64,000 bases of DNA from Verrucomicrobiaceae bacterium (lineage in GTDB: Bacteria > Verrucomicrobiota > Verrucomicrobiia > Verrucomicrobiales > Akkermansiaceae), in assembly GCA_027485615.1 (NCBI GenBank), contig JAIXQS010000038.1, positions 1-64,000 of the forward strand. The letters run 5' to 3'. The notes below the pieces were generated by a model that searched no databases, was not told where the DNA came from, and was given only the letters and a program-made list of their open reading frames with translations. Both the position numbers and the translations under genes were made by a program. Below are positions 28,432-36,141 of this stretch, piece after piece (within the stretch, counting starts at the first letter, position 1; each line of letters opens with the position of its first letter).

Positions 28432-28460
28432 AAAAGGGCGGGACGTTTCCGCCCCGCCCT
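28431..28460 (-). terminator. Hairpin terminator between convergent genes
   Basis: GGGCGGG (28436-28442) pairs with CCCGCCC (28453-28459) around a 10-nt loop. Five T follow on the minus strand, so it fits best as terminator of the gene at 28584-28967, though it can also stop R2 transcription directly after its stop codon. Confidence 0.65.
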
Positions 28461-28583
28461 CCGTTTGGCTGATAGAAATCCGTCCGGAAATTTTCCCTCC
28501 GGGTTGAGGCGGTATCGGCAGACGCGCTGGGGTTTCTGCCGATGCCGCACCAATGGCGGGTCGTTCCTGCGGGTGTTCCTTTA

Positions 28584-28967
28584 TCAGAGCCGCAGTTGCC
28601 AGAGGCCTTCTGTCTCGCGATCGCGCCATTCGGGGCGGCGTGAGATGGGGTCCTGGAGGGTGCGGATGGTCTTGCGTCCGCCTGTGAAGACGAAGGATTC
28701 GCAATCGATGGTAACCACCTCGAGACCCATGTAATAGGTGCCGTGGAGGGTGCTGACTGCCTCGGCCCCGAAGGCTCCGGCGAGGTGGGAACGCAGCAGG
28801 TTGGATTCCTTCGCGCCGAGGAAGAGGAACGACGGGGTTTCCCCGTTGGCGCTCTTTGATCGGATCAGGTCGGAAACGGCCCGAGTGTCCCAATTGTCGC
28901 CCATTGTCAGCTCCGGGGGAACCGTGGCGACGTCGGGCAGGGCTATGTTATGTGGTATGGTGTTCAT
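28584..28967 (-). CDS. Hypothetical protein
   Basis: This is a 127-residue protein I do not recognise. It has no signal peptide or membrane segment. The middle part (SFLFLGAKESNLLRSHLAGA) and the C-terminal TYYMGLEVVTIDCESFVFTG followed by a basic, Arg-rich tail look like a compact alpha/beta domain, and codon use resembles the surrounding genes. It ends 150 bp before a strong minus-strand terminator, which supports it as a real transcription unit. Neighbours (regulator R2 and a sulfatase) do not suggest a role. Confidence 0.6.
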   Translation of the reverse strand: MNTIPHNIALPDVATVPPELTMGDNWDTRAVSDLIRSKSANGETPSFLFLGAKESNLLRSHLAGAFGAEAVSTLHGTYYMGLEVVTIDCESFVFTGGRKTIRTLQDPISRRPEWRDRETEGLWQLRL

Positions 28968-29274
28968 GTAGGTGGGGGGGTGGTATTCATGTCTTCCTAA
29001 GCATCACATGTGCGATCGGGCGTCATGCCTTCCGGCGCATGTGACCTCAGTTACGGGAGGGGTTCCGCGCGCCTTTCACCCGAGTTTTCAGAAAAAGGGT
29101 GCCAGGATGCGAAACGAACTTCCGAACTCGGGATCAGTAAAGCCCGTTCGGATGATCGGGACGAGGATGCCAGGGTGACGGTGGCGTCACCTCGAACAGT
29201 TTCACCGGTGCGGCATGGAGTGTGACGGCGAGCGATAGCGCGATGATGGGTTTTATGGCGGGAATGGGTGGGGA
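28968..29274. other. Intergenic stretch with gene relic
   Basis: This 307-bp interval has no intact gene. It contains the secreted-protein relic listed at 29134-29256; the remainder shows nothing I can name. Confidence 0.4.
29134..29256 (-). pseudogene. Relic of a secreted-protein gene start
   Basis: The minus strand reads as a signal peptide and first mature residues (KPIIALSLAVTLHAAPVKLF) but begins at ATA instead of ATG at 29256 and ends at TGA (29136-29134) after about 40 codons. It follows the sulfatase on the same strand. It looks like the remaining 5' end of a secreted enzyme gene, family unknown. Confidence 0.35.
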
Positions 29275-30549
29275 TTATTTCCGGGCCGCGTCGAGCAGAG
29301 CCTTGAGCCGCGCCGCCTCTTCCGGATGCTCCTTCGATACATCGGTTTTCTCAAGCGGATCGGATTTCAGATCGTAGAGCACCGGGGTCGTCGGTGCGCC
29401 GGAGAAAGGGCGGTCGGGCTTGGCGGCGCCGGGGACCATGAGCTTCCACCAGCCATCGATCACCACATCGGTGATGCGGCTTTTCGCGGGATCGGCGAGG
29501 TCGGCGATGTCGTGGGTGTAGGACTCCACGAAAACGGTTTTGCGCGCTTTCATCGCTGCGCGGTCGGTGAGATCGAGTCCGGGGAGGTCGCCGGGATTTT
29601 TCGCGCCGGTGATGCCCAGGATGGTCGGCGCGAAATCAATCACATGCGCGAGCGTCTCATCGTCGCGGGCGGGTTCCACCTTGCCGGGCCAGCGGACGAA
29701 CATCGGCGTGCGGATTCCGAGTTCGTAGGGGGAAAGCTTCGCGCGGTCGCGCTTCTGGGCGTGGGCGGCGTCCCAGCCGTTGTCGGCGAGGTAGAGGATC
29801 ACGGTGTTTTCCTTGAGGCCGTTCTTTTCCAGATACGCGTCCATCTCGCCGGTGGTCTCGTCGAGCCAATCGACCATCGCATGGTAAAGCTCCGCCTCCT
29901 TGGTTGGCCCTTTGCCACGGTATTTTTTCAGCAGACGCTCCGGCGGATTGTGCGGGGTGTGGGGCAGGTACGGCGCGTGCCAGATGAAGAACGGTTTCTT
30001 CTCCGCCTTCGCGGTGTCGATGAAATCGAAGATCGGCTTCATGCCCTTGCGCCCGATCTCCAGACCTGCATCGCCGTGGCGTCCTGGGGTATCGGTCATA
30101 CCATGGGTGAAGCCCATCTGCTGGAAGGTTCCGTTCCAGATCTTGCCGGTTTGGAAAGTGAGGTATCCGGCCTCGGTCACGGCCTTGGGCAGCGTGAGGG
30201 AATTTCCCAGCAATTGCTGACGGAGCGCCTCGCGCTGGCCGGGCTTCGAGCGCCCGTCGGAAAGGTCGTTGCCGGTGATCCCGTTCGCGCTTGGCATTTT
30301 TCCGGTGAGCAAACATGCCAGCGAAGGGGAGCAGAGAGGCATCACATAACCGCGCGTGTAGAGAAGTCCTTCCGAGGCCATGCGGTCGAGGTTCGGGGTC
30401 TTCACGATTTCATGGCCCATGAAGCCGTAGTCGTTGAATCCCTGGTCATCGGAAATGATCAGGATCACGTTCGGCTTGGCGGCCTCGGCGGAAAAGCAAG
30501 GCATGCCCGCAGCCATGAGGAGCAGATACGCGATCAGGAGTTTTTTCAT
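29275..30549 (-). CDS. Secreted sulfatase with unusual active-site motif
   Basis: This is a 424-residue S1-type (type I) sulfatase. A signal peptide (MKKLLIAYLLLMAAGMPCFS) precedes PNVILIISDDQGFNDYGFMG, the first metal-binding Asp pair. The nucleophile region reads LCSPSLACLLTGKMP at residues 72-86, so Cys73 stands where the formylglycine forms, but the usual C-x-P-x-R Arg is Leu77. Later elements fit the fold: FFIWHAPYLPHTPHNPPE, DNGWDAAHAQKRDRAK and SPYELGIRTPMFVRWPG. It would hydrolyse sulfate esters of polysaccharides in the periplasm. No maturation enzyme is in the window. The longer frame to 30804 overlaps the divergent SGNH gene and is not used. Confidence 0.88.
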   Translation of the reverse strand: MKKLLIAYLLLMAAGMPCFSAEAAKPNVILIISDDQGFNDYGFMGHEIVKTPNLDRMASEGLLYTRGYVMPLCSPSLACLLTGKMPSANGITGNDLSDGRSKPGQREALRQQLLGNSLTLPKAVTEAGYLTFQTGKIWNGTFQQMGFTHGMTDTPGRHGDAGLEIGRKGMKPIFDFIDTAKAEKKPFFIWHAPYLPHTPHNPPERLLKKYRGKGPTKEAELYHAMVDWLDETTGEMDAYLEKNGLKENTVILYLADNGWDAAHAQKRDRAKLSPYELGIRTPMFVRWPGKVEPARDDETLAHVIDFAPTILGITGAKNPGDLPGLDLTDRAAMKARKTVFVESYTHDIADLADPAKSRITDVVIDGWWKLMVPGAAKPDRPFSGAPTTPVLYDLKSDPLEKTDVSKEHPEEAARLKALLDAARK

Positions 30550-30604
30550 GAGTTCGAGCGTTCCGTGCCATACAGGGCTTGTCGAACCAAAACCGCCCAT
30601 CCGT

Positions 30605-30633
30605 CTTGCCGTATCGCACATGACGGGGTCATG
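30605..30633 (+). promoter_or_regulatory. Candidate promoter of the SGNH gene
   Basis: TTGCCG (30605-30610), a 17-nt spacer and TCATGT (30628-30633) lie 39 nt before the ATG at 30644, implying a leader of only a few nucleotides. Confidence 0.3.
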
Positions 30634-30643
30634 TTTCGCCCAG

Positions 30644-31372
30644 ATGACACGGCCTATCCTCGGCGCCCTATTTCTGACGGCGACATTTCTCGCCCCCAGC
30701 TGCTCCCCGGTGGCCGATCCATCGGTGATCCACGCCCCCGCCGCCTTCGTGATGCCGAAGGACGCTCCCGCGCTGCCCAACGTCCTGCTCATCGGCGATT
30801 CCATCTCAATCCACTATGCCGAAAAGGTGCGAAAAAACCTGAAGGGCGAGGCGGATGTGTGCCATATCCGCAGCAACGGGCAATCCTCCGATTTCGGACT
30901 GAAGCACCTCGATACCTGGCTCGGCGACGGGAAATGGGACGTGATCCATTTCAACTGGGGTTTGTGGGACATCTACCGCCGACAGCCGACCCCGAAAGAG
31001 CGGAGCCGCTGTGACAAGGACGGCCGAACGCTCAGCATCCCGCCCGGGCAATACCGCCGAAACCTGGAAAGGATCGTCGCCCGCCTCAAGGAAACCGGCG
31101 CGGATCTCATCTGGTGCACGACCACCCCCGTGCCCGAAGGGGAACCCGACCGCCGCCCCGGCGACGAGATCACCTACAACCGCATCGCCGCCGAGATCAT
31201 GGCGAAGCACGGCATCGCCACCAACGACCTCCACGCCCACGCCCTGGGGAAACTGCCCGGGATCGCCATGAAAAAGGGCGATATTCACTATACGCCCGGG
31301 GGTTATGCCTATCTCGCCGGAAAGGTCGCGGACAGCGTTTCCGAGCAACTCAGGAAGCAGCCGCGCGGTTGA
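30644..31372 (+). CDS. SGNH/GDSL hydrolase-like secreted protein
   Basis: This encodes 242 residues with an N-terminal export signal (about 1-24, LTATFLAPSCSP, possibly a lipoprotein although the lipobox is imperfect). Block I is VLLIGDSISIHYAE with the nucleophile Ser in GDSI. The block III-like HFNWGLWDIYRR has NWGLWD in place of the usual GxND. Block V is GDIHYTPGGYAYLAG, giving the Asp-x-x-His pair. It is probably a carbohydrate or lipid esterase acting outside the cytoplasm, of the rhamnogalacturonan-acetylesterase-like group. Divergent from the sulfatase. ATG 30644 is chosen over 30620 because it best starts the signal peptide and sits just downstream of a promoter-like pair. Confidence 0.8.
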   Translation: MTRPILGALFLTATFLAPSCSPVADPSVIHAPAAFVMPKDAPALPNVLLIGDSISIHYAEKVRKNLKGEADVCHIRSNGQSSDFGLKHLDTWLGDGKWDVIHFNWGLWDIYRRQPTPKERSRCDKDGRTLSIPPGQYRRNLERIVARLKETGADLIWCTTTPVPEGEPDRRPGDEITYNRIAAEIMAKHGIATNDLHAHALGKLPGIAMKKGDIHYTPGGYAYLAGKVADSVSEQLRKQPRG

Positions 31373-31397
31373 CAAAAAATCCCCGCAACCGTGAACT
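31369..31397 (+). promoter_or_regulatory. Candidate promoter of the NTF2-like gene
   Basis: A consensus TTGACA (31369-31374) is followed by 17 nt and TGAACT (31392-31397). The ATG at 31405 is 36 nt from the first T, so the transcript would be essentially leaderless. Confidence 0.4.
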
Positions 31398-31404
31398 CGG
31401 GCGC

Positions 31405-31806
31405 ATGACCGCCACGGAAACCGTAGAAGCTTACCTAGCCGCCTTCAACCTGGGACACACCGACGCCATGCTCGGCCTCGTTTCCGAGGACATCGCCCAC
31501 CACGTCAACGAAAGCGGCATCCGCACAGGCAAGGAAGCCTTCGCGGAGTTCAACGCCCACATGACCCGCTGTTATCGCGAAAGGCTGGAGGACATCGTCG
31601 TCTTCCGCACCGCCGACACCAACCGCGCCGCCGCCGAGTTCACCGTCTGCGGCGAATACCTAGCCACCGATGCCGGACTCCCGGAGGCGAACGGCCAGAC
31701 CTACAAGCTCCCCGCCGGCGCCTTTTTCACCGTCACCGGCGGGAAAATCAGCCGCATCACGACTTACTACAACCTTAGTAACTGGATCGCGCAGGTATCG
31801 GCGTGA
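31405..31806 (+). CDS. NTF2-like/SnoaL-type protein
   Basis: This is a 133-residue single-domain protein. The cone-shaped NTF2 fold is suggested by the N-terminal helix MTATETVEAYLAAFNLGHTD, the motif LVSEDIAHHVNESGIRTGKE, and the C-terminal sheet with FFTVTGGKISRITTYYNL. Closest in style to ketosteroid-isomerase-related proteins; no substrate can be assigned. It follows the SGNH gene by 32 nt but has its own consensus -35. It is cytoplasmic, with no signal peptide. Confidence 0.8.
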   Translation: MTATETVEAYLAAFNLGHTDAMLGLVSEDIAHHVNESGIRTGKEAFAEFNAHMTRCYRERLEDIVVFRTADTNRAAAEFTVCGEYLATDAGLPEANGQTYKLPAGAFFTVTGGKISRITTYYNLSNWIAQVSA

Positions 31807-31810
31807 AAAT

Positions 31811-32098
31811 TCACAACCCCGCTTCGGCGAGCGCCTTGATGATCACATCCGCCGCGAGCTGGTGGCCGCGGAGGTTCGGGTGGTTCACTTGGCTGAGCAG
31901 CTCCGCTTGAGGCGTGCCTTTCGCGAGCTCCGCCAGCCAGGCTGCGGAGACATCCGCGAGGATCACCTTCTCGGAATCGGCGAGCTTGCGGATCAAGGCG
32001 GCGCGTTTGGTGAGGACATCGCGTGAGAAACGCTCCGCACCCGCCGGACTCGCCTCGCCGCCAATGGCGGTGATGATCACGTTCAGGACGGCATGAGG
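31811..32098 (-). pseudogene. 3' fragment of an SGNH hydrolase gene
   Basis: About 90 codons encode the C-terminal end of a GDSL/SGNH hydrolase: VILADVSAAWLAELAKG and the block V-like region NHPNLRGHQLAADVI, with no block I or nucleophile. The matching frame continues upstream (RNPHAVLNVIITAIGGE) exactly to the stop region of ilvN and stops making sense there. It looks like the tail of a longer gene whose 5' part was lost when joined to ilvN. A start at GTG 32080 could still give an 89-residue product. Confidence 0.6.
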
Positions 32099-32099
32099 G

Positions 32100-32609
32100 T
32101 TACGTCGGCTGCTCGCCGCGGGCCATGACGACCTTGCCGGTGCGGACGGTCTCGATGATCTCGTATTGGGAGAACATGGTCACGGCGGCATCGATTTTCG
32201 GGCTGTCGCCGGTGATCATCACGACCATGGAAGTGGGCGTGAGATCGACAGTCTTGCCGCCGAAATGCTCGGTGATCTGGAGCGCGCCGGAGCGGTCGTC
32301 CGCGGAGCAGAGGATCTTGATGAGAACCATCTCCTTGGTGACGGAATCGTGGCTGGTGTGCTCGAAGCAATGGATCACATCGATCAGTTTCCCGACCTGC
32401 TTGATGATCTGCTCAAGGCCGGAGGGATCGCCGGTGATGCCGATCGTCATCCGGGAAAAGGACGGGTCACGGCCTTGGGAAACGACGAGGGAGTCGATGT
32501 TGAAAGCGCGGCGCGAGAACACCTGACAGATGCGCATCAGGACGCCCGGGTCGTTCTTGACGAGGACGGAAAGGGTGTGGCCGTTGGGAATGGGAGTGGC
32601 GTTGGGCAT
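32100..32609 (-). CDS. ilvN: Acetolactate synthase small regulatory subunit
   Basis: This is the 169-residue regulatory subunit of acetohydroxyacid synthase. An N-terminal ACT domain (HTLSVLVKNDPGVLMRICQV, then FNIDSLVVSQGRD) binds branched-chain amino acids for feedback control. The C-terminal domain (LIKILCSADDRSGALQITEH) activates IlvB. The partner ilvB is 37 nt upstream on the same strand. The spacer consists almost entirely of an AT-rich repeat element that abuts the start codon. Length and order are normal for ilvBN. Confidence 0.95.
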   Translation of the reverse strand: MPNATPIPNGHTLSVLVKNDPGVLMRICQVFSRRAFNIDSLVVSQGRDPSFSRMTIGITGDPSGLEQIIKQVGKLIDVIHCFEHTSHDSVTKEMVLIKILCSADDRSGALQITEHFGGKTVDLTPTSMVVMITGDSPKIDAAVTMFSQYEIIETVRTGKVVMARGEQPT

Positions 32610-32641
32610 AAACTTTAAATCTTAAATTTTAAACTCTAAGG
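32610..32641 (-). repeat. AT-rich leader repeat, copy A (before ilvN)
   Basis: This 32-nt element abuts the ilvN start codon and is identical at 30 of 32 positions to the element that abuts the M16 peptidase start at 51934-51965. On the coding strand it contains TTTAAGATTTAAAGTTT. Confidence 0.7.
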
Positions 32642-32646
32642 TCGTA

Positions 32647-34374
32647 TCACGTGGAGCCGGTGGGTTTCCCCATCTTGTGCTTGGGCGGCTCGGTGAGCAT
32701 GTCCTCAAGGGCGGCACCGGCGGGGATCATGGGGAACACGTTGTCGGTCTTCACGCACTCTGCGTGGATGAGGATAGGGCCGTCGTTGTAGGCGAGGGCT
32801 TTTTTCAACATGCGGGTGACATCGGCGGGGCGCTTGATGTTCACGCTCGGGATGCCGTAGGCGGCGGCGAGCTTGCAGAAATCAGGATTGCCCTCCAGAT
32901 CCACGCCGGACTCGCGGTTTTCGAAAAACAACTCCTGCCACTGCCGCACCATGCCGAGATACTTGTTATCAAGCACGACGATCTTGATCGGCAGCTTGTG
33001 GATCGCGGCGGTGGAAAGCTCGAACAGGGTCATCTGGAAACCGCCGTCGCCGGAAATCGAGATCACCATCTTGTCCGGGCAGGCGAACTGAGCGCCGATG
33101 GCCGCCGGGAAACCGAAGCCCATGGTGCCCGCGCCGCCGGAGGAGAGCCAGTGATAGGACTCGTGGTTCTTGTAAAACTGCGCCGCCCACATCTGGTGCT
33201 GGCCCACGTCGGTGGAGACGATGGCCTTGCCCTCGGTGAGTTCGTAAAGCTCGTCGATGACCTGCTGCATGCGCAGGCCGCCCTGCTTCTTGTAGGAGAG
33301 CGGGAATTTCTTCTTATAGCCGTCGAGCTTGGCGAGCCACTCGGTGGTGGGCAGCGGCTTCACGTGCTTGTTAAGAGCGGCCAGCGCAGTCTTCGCGTCG
33401 CCGACGATCTGCACGTGCGGGCGGATCATCTTGTCCATCTCGGCATGGTCGATATCGATATGGATGATCTTCGCCGTGGCACAGAATCGATGAGGCTGGC
33501 CGATGATGCGGTCGTCGAAACGTGAGCCGACATTGATGAGCAGGTCGCACTCGACCATCGCCTTGTTCGCGTAGGCGGTGCCGTGCATGCCTAGCATGCC
33601 GAGCGAGAGCGCGTGCGTTTCCGGGAAAACACCCTTGCCGAGAAGCGTCGAGGTGACCGGGCAACCGAGGGACTCGGCGAGGTGCATCAGCTCCTTGTCA
33701 GCGCGGGAAATCATCGCGCCCTGACCGGCCAGGATCACGGGGCGCTGCGCCTGCGCGATCATATCCGCAGCCGTTTGCACCGCCGCCTCATCAATCTCGA
33801 AGGCGGACTCCGGATTGTAACCGGGAAGGTCGAATGGCGGGTTCAGGTCGCCGGTGAACGGGCCTTGGGAAATGTCTTTCGGGATATCGATGAGCACGGG
33901 GCCGGGGCGGCCGGTGGTGGCGATGTGGTAGGCTTCGCGGGCGACGCGGGGCAGATCGTTGGATTTCCTGACGAGGTAGTTGTGCTTCACCACGGGAATG
34001 GTGATGCCGAAGATGTCGGCCTCCTGGAAAGCGTCCTTTCCAAGCATCCATGTCACCTGCTGCCCACAGAGCACGATCATCGGCACGGAATCCATCATCG
34101 CGGTCATCAGGCCGGTGACAGTGTTGCCGGCGCCGGGGCCGGAAGTGACGAGCACGGCGGCAGGCCTACCGGTGGCACGGGCATATCCGTCTGCCATGTG
34201 GACGGCTCCCTGCTCGTGGCGGACGAGGATGAATTTCATCTTCGTCTTCACCGTTTCGAGGGCGTCGAAGATGGGGATCGCCGCACCGCCGGAGTAACCG
34301 AAGATGTATTCGATCCCGAGATCATCGAGCGTCGTGATGAGGGCTTGTGCGCCGTCGAGTTGTTGCTTGCTCAT
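32647..34374 (-). CDS. ilvB: Acetolactate synthase large catalytic subunit
   Basis: This is a 575-residue thiamine-diphosphate enzyme that condenses pyruvate (or pyruvate and 2-oxobutyrate) in branched-chain amino-acid synthesis. The N-terminal TPP domain shows [17 protein letters not shown], the catalytic Glu in [19 protein letters not shown], and [15 protein letters not shown]. The central FAD-binding domain is present. The C-terminal TPP motif reads [20 protein letters not shown] with [15 protein letters not shown]. The start at ATG 34374 is chosen over 34425 because [13 protein letters not shown] begins the conserved region. It is first in the ilvB-ilvN unit. Confidence 0.96.
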   Translation of the reverse strand: MSKQQLDGAQALITTLDDLGIEYIFGYSGGAAIPIFDALETVKTKMKFILVRHEQGAVHMADGYARATGRPAAVLVTSGPGAGNTVTGLMTAMMDSVPMIVLCGQQVTWMLGKDAFQEADIFGITIPVVKHNYLVRKSNDLPRVAREAYHIATTGRPGPVLIDIPKDISQGPFTGDLNPPFDLPGYNPESAFEIDEAAVQTAADMIAQAQRPVILAGQGAMISRADKELMHLAESLGCPVTSTLLGKGVFPETHALSLGMLGMHGTAYANKAMVECDLLINVGSRFDDRIIGQPHRFCATAKIIHIDIDHAEMDKMIRPHVQIVGDAKTALAALNKHVKPLPTTEWLAKLDGYKKKFPLSYKKQGGLRMQQVIDELYELTEGKAIVSTDVGQHQMWAAQFYKNHESYHWLSSGGAGTMGFGFPAAIGAQFACPDKMVISISGDGGFQMTLFELSTAAIHKLPIKIVVLDNKYLGMVRQWQELFFENRESGVDLEGNPDFCKLAAAYGIPSVNIKRPADVTRMLKKALAYNDGPILIHAECVKTDNVFPMIPAGAALEDMLTEPPKHKMGKPTGST

Positions 34375-34525
34375 AAAAAATCGGGGTTGGGGCGCGCAAC
34401 ATGGGTGATTTACCGGGAATGGCAATGCGAAAGATTGGGTGATTTCCGCGAAGTGTCAGTATTTCGCAGCCCGCTCGTCCCGAAAATACGGATTTTCCGG
34501 ACAACACGGGGATTTCGTTGCGTCT

Positions 34526-34553
34526 TTGACATACGGATGCGGTTCGATAGGCT
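34526..34553 (+). promoter_or_regulatory. Candidate promoter, leaderless gene at 34560
   Basis: TTGACA (34526-34531), 16 nt and TAGGCT (34548-34553) lie 34 nt before the GTG start, which would coincide with the transcript start. Confidence 0.4.
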
Positions 34554-34559
34554 GGCCGG

Positions 34560-35438
34560 GTGAATCGCAGAGCATTTGTGGGAAAGGCCGCGCTGGCCGG
34601 ATTGGGGACGCTGGTGTGCGGGAAACTGGCCGCCGCCGAGGAAACGGATGGCCGCGAGATCGCCGTTTTCACGAAGTTTCTTGAGAAACTGAGCTTCGAC
34701 GAGCTCGCGGAGGCCATCGCGCCGCTCGGTGTCGCGGGGCTGGAGGCTCCGTTGCGCAAAGGCGGCCACTTCCAGCCGGAGGAAATGGCGGAGAAACTGC
34801 CCGCCTTCGTCGCGGCGCTGGCGAAACAGAACCTTAAGGTGATCGTCATGGCCTCCAGCATCAGACGCGCCGACAAGCTGGCGGAAACCCAGCTCCGCGC
34901 TGCAAAGGCGGCGGGGATCACGCGCTACCGGCTGGAGCACCTGAAATACGACCTTTCCAACCCGATCGTCCCGCAGATTGCGAATTTCAAAGCACAGCTC
35001 ACCGATCTCGCGGCGATGAACGCGGAAATCGGCGTGCAAGGCCTTTACCAGAACCACCGCGGCAACAATTTCGTCGGCGGCCCGATATGGGACATGGTCG
35101 GGATGCTGGAGGGGATCGATGTGAAACACCTCGGTATGGCCTTCGATTTCGCGCACGCCACCGTCGAGGGAGCGAACGCTTGGGAAATGAATTTCCACCG
35201 CGCCCTCCCCCACATCGGCGCATTATATTATAAAGACTACCGCCTCGAAGGAAAAACCTGGAACCCCTGCCCCATCGGCGAGGGCGTCGTGAACCCGAAA
35301 TCCGGAAAGCTTGTCAGCAAACTGCCGCCGGATGTCCCCATCTCGATCCACATTGAGTATGTGAGTGGCGGGGACGTGGCGAAGACGGTCGAGGCGATGA
35401 GGAATGATCTCGCGACGGTGAGGAAATGGCTGGGGTGA
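34560..35438 (+). CDS. Sugar phosphate isomerase/epimerase-like TIM-barrel protein
   Basis: This is a 292-residue exported protein. The N-terminus (MNRRAFVGKAALAGLGTLVC) looks like a Tat or Sec signal with a lipobox-like Cys. The body has the AP-endonuclease-2/xylose-isomerase-like TIM barrel: VAGLEAPLRKGGHF, YQNHRGNNFVGG, GMAFDFAHATVEGANAW, YYKDYRLEGKTWN and SIHIEYVSG supply the expected His, Asp and Glu metal ligands. The substrate is unknown; the secreted form is common in Verrucomicrobiota and Planctomycetota and is linked to sugar or keto-sugar metabolism. Translation from GTG 34560 agrees with the promoter position. Confidence 0.85.
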   Translation: MNRRAFVGKAALAGLGTLVCGKLAAAEETDGREIAVFTKFLEKLSFDELAEAIAPLGVAGLEAPLRKGGHFQPEEMAEKLPAFVAALAKQNLKVIVMASSIRRADKLAETQLRAAKAAGITRYRLEHLKYDLSNPIVPQIANFKAQLTDLAAMNAEIGVQGLYQNHRGNNFVGGPIWDMVGMLEGIDVKHLGMAFDFAHATVEGANAWEMNFHRALPHIGALYYKDYRLEGKTWNPCPIGEGVVNPKSGKLVSKLPPDVPISIHIEYVSGGDVAKTVEAMRNDLATVRKWLG

Positions 35439-35448
35439 AGCGTGGCGC

Positions 35449-35814
35449 TCAAACCAAAGGCAGCGAGCGGTGACGAACCTTCCCTTCGTGGTAGCTCATC
35501 ACACAGCCTTCCAGCAGCGCATCTCCAAACCGAAGCGCAATGCCGTTGATTAGGGCGGCCAAAGGAATTGCTTTCAAGCCCTCCTCCCTGATTCGGAGCA
35601 TAGAAGGTTTGTTCTCTCCCGATGCCGCGAGCAAGGCATGAAAATCCGAATCCAGCGTCACGATCACGCGCTCATCCATTTTCCCGTAGCTGAGGATCTC
35701 GATATCCGGAGCGGAGGACATTCCAAGTTCGCCGGTATGGATCGCGTCATGGCCGAGGGCGGAGAGAGCGGCGGAGGCTCCGCGCGGCAGTCCTTGGTCA
35801 AGCAACCAGCGCAT
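35449..35814 (-). CDS. DUF5615 PIN-like protein, putative toxin
   Basis: This is a 121-residue protein of the DUF5615/Mut7-C-like PIN superfamily. It starts MRWLLDQGLPRGASAAL, with the first conserved Asp, then has VIVTLDSDFHALLAAS with the acidic pair TLDSDF. These are Mg-dependent nuclease-like domains usually paired with DUF433 antitoxins. The gene overlaps the end of the DUF433 gene by 17 nt, consistent with translational coupling. ATG 35814 is preferred; ATG 35820 is also possible. A longer frame to 35979 lies inside the antitoxin gene and is not used. Confidence 0.8.
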   Translation of the reverse strand: MRWLLDQGLPRGASAALSALGHDAIHTGELGMSSAPDIEILSYGKMDERVIVTLDSDFHALLAASGENKPSMLRIREEGLKAIPLAALINGIALRFGDALLEGCVMSYHEGKVRHRSLPLV

Positions 35815-36040
35815 TAGCATCCAGCGGTGAGATTCCATCCGGCAACTGGAGCGCCGCGTAACGCAGAGCCTGGCGGACATCCTCGTCCTCGATTTCCGGG
35901 AACTCGGCGAGTCGCTCCGAGCGGTCGGGATAGAGCGCCGCGATCTCCACCACTCGGCGGACGGTAAGACGCAAACCACGGATGCACGGATGTCCGTTCA
36001 TCAGATCGGGATCGCTGGTGATCCTGTCAAGTTTCAACAT
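35798..36040 (-). CDS. DUF433 antitoxin-like protein
   Basis: This is an 80-residue DUF433 protein, the usual partner of DUF5615 PIN-like toxins. It opens with DRITSDPDLMNGHPCIRGLR, the family hallmark, followed by the helix-turn-helix-like TVRRVVEIAALYPDRSERLA and a C-terminal arm (EDEDVRQALRYAA). It is expected to neutralise the partner and repress the operon. A TTGAAC/TAAGGT pair 35 nt before the ATG indicates a leaderless transcript. Confidence 0.85.
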   Translation of the reverse strand: MLKLDRITSDPDLMNGHPCIRGLRLTVRRVVEIAALYPDRSERLAEFPEIEDEDVRQALRYAALQLPDGISPLDANALVA

Positions 36041-36046
36041 GAGGTA

Positions 36047-36075
36047 ACCTTAGATTAAAGAATTCCCCAGTTCAA
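36047..36075 (-). promoter_or_regulatory. Candidate promoter of the DUF433-DUF5615 pair
   Basis: On the minus strand TTGAAC (36075-36070), a 17-nt spacer and TAAGGT (36052-36047) lie 35 nt before the ATG. Confidence 0.4.
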
Positions 36076-36141
36076 CCGCCGAATCCCGCAAGCCGCTTGC
36101 ATCGCCACCCGCGCCGGACATAAAACCCCGCCCCCTTTCCC

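Noticed and set aside
29326-31014. Plus-strand frame spanning the sulfatase and SGNH genes
   Set aside because: Runs antisense through the sulfatase and out of frame through the SGNH gene.
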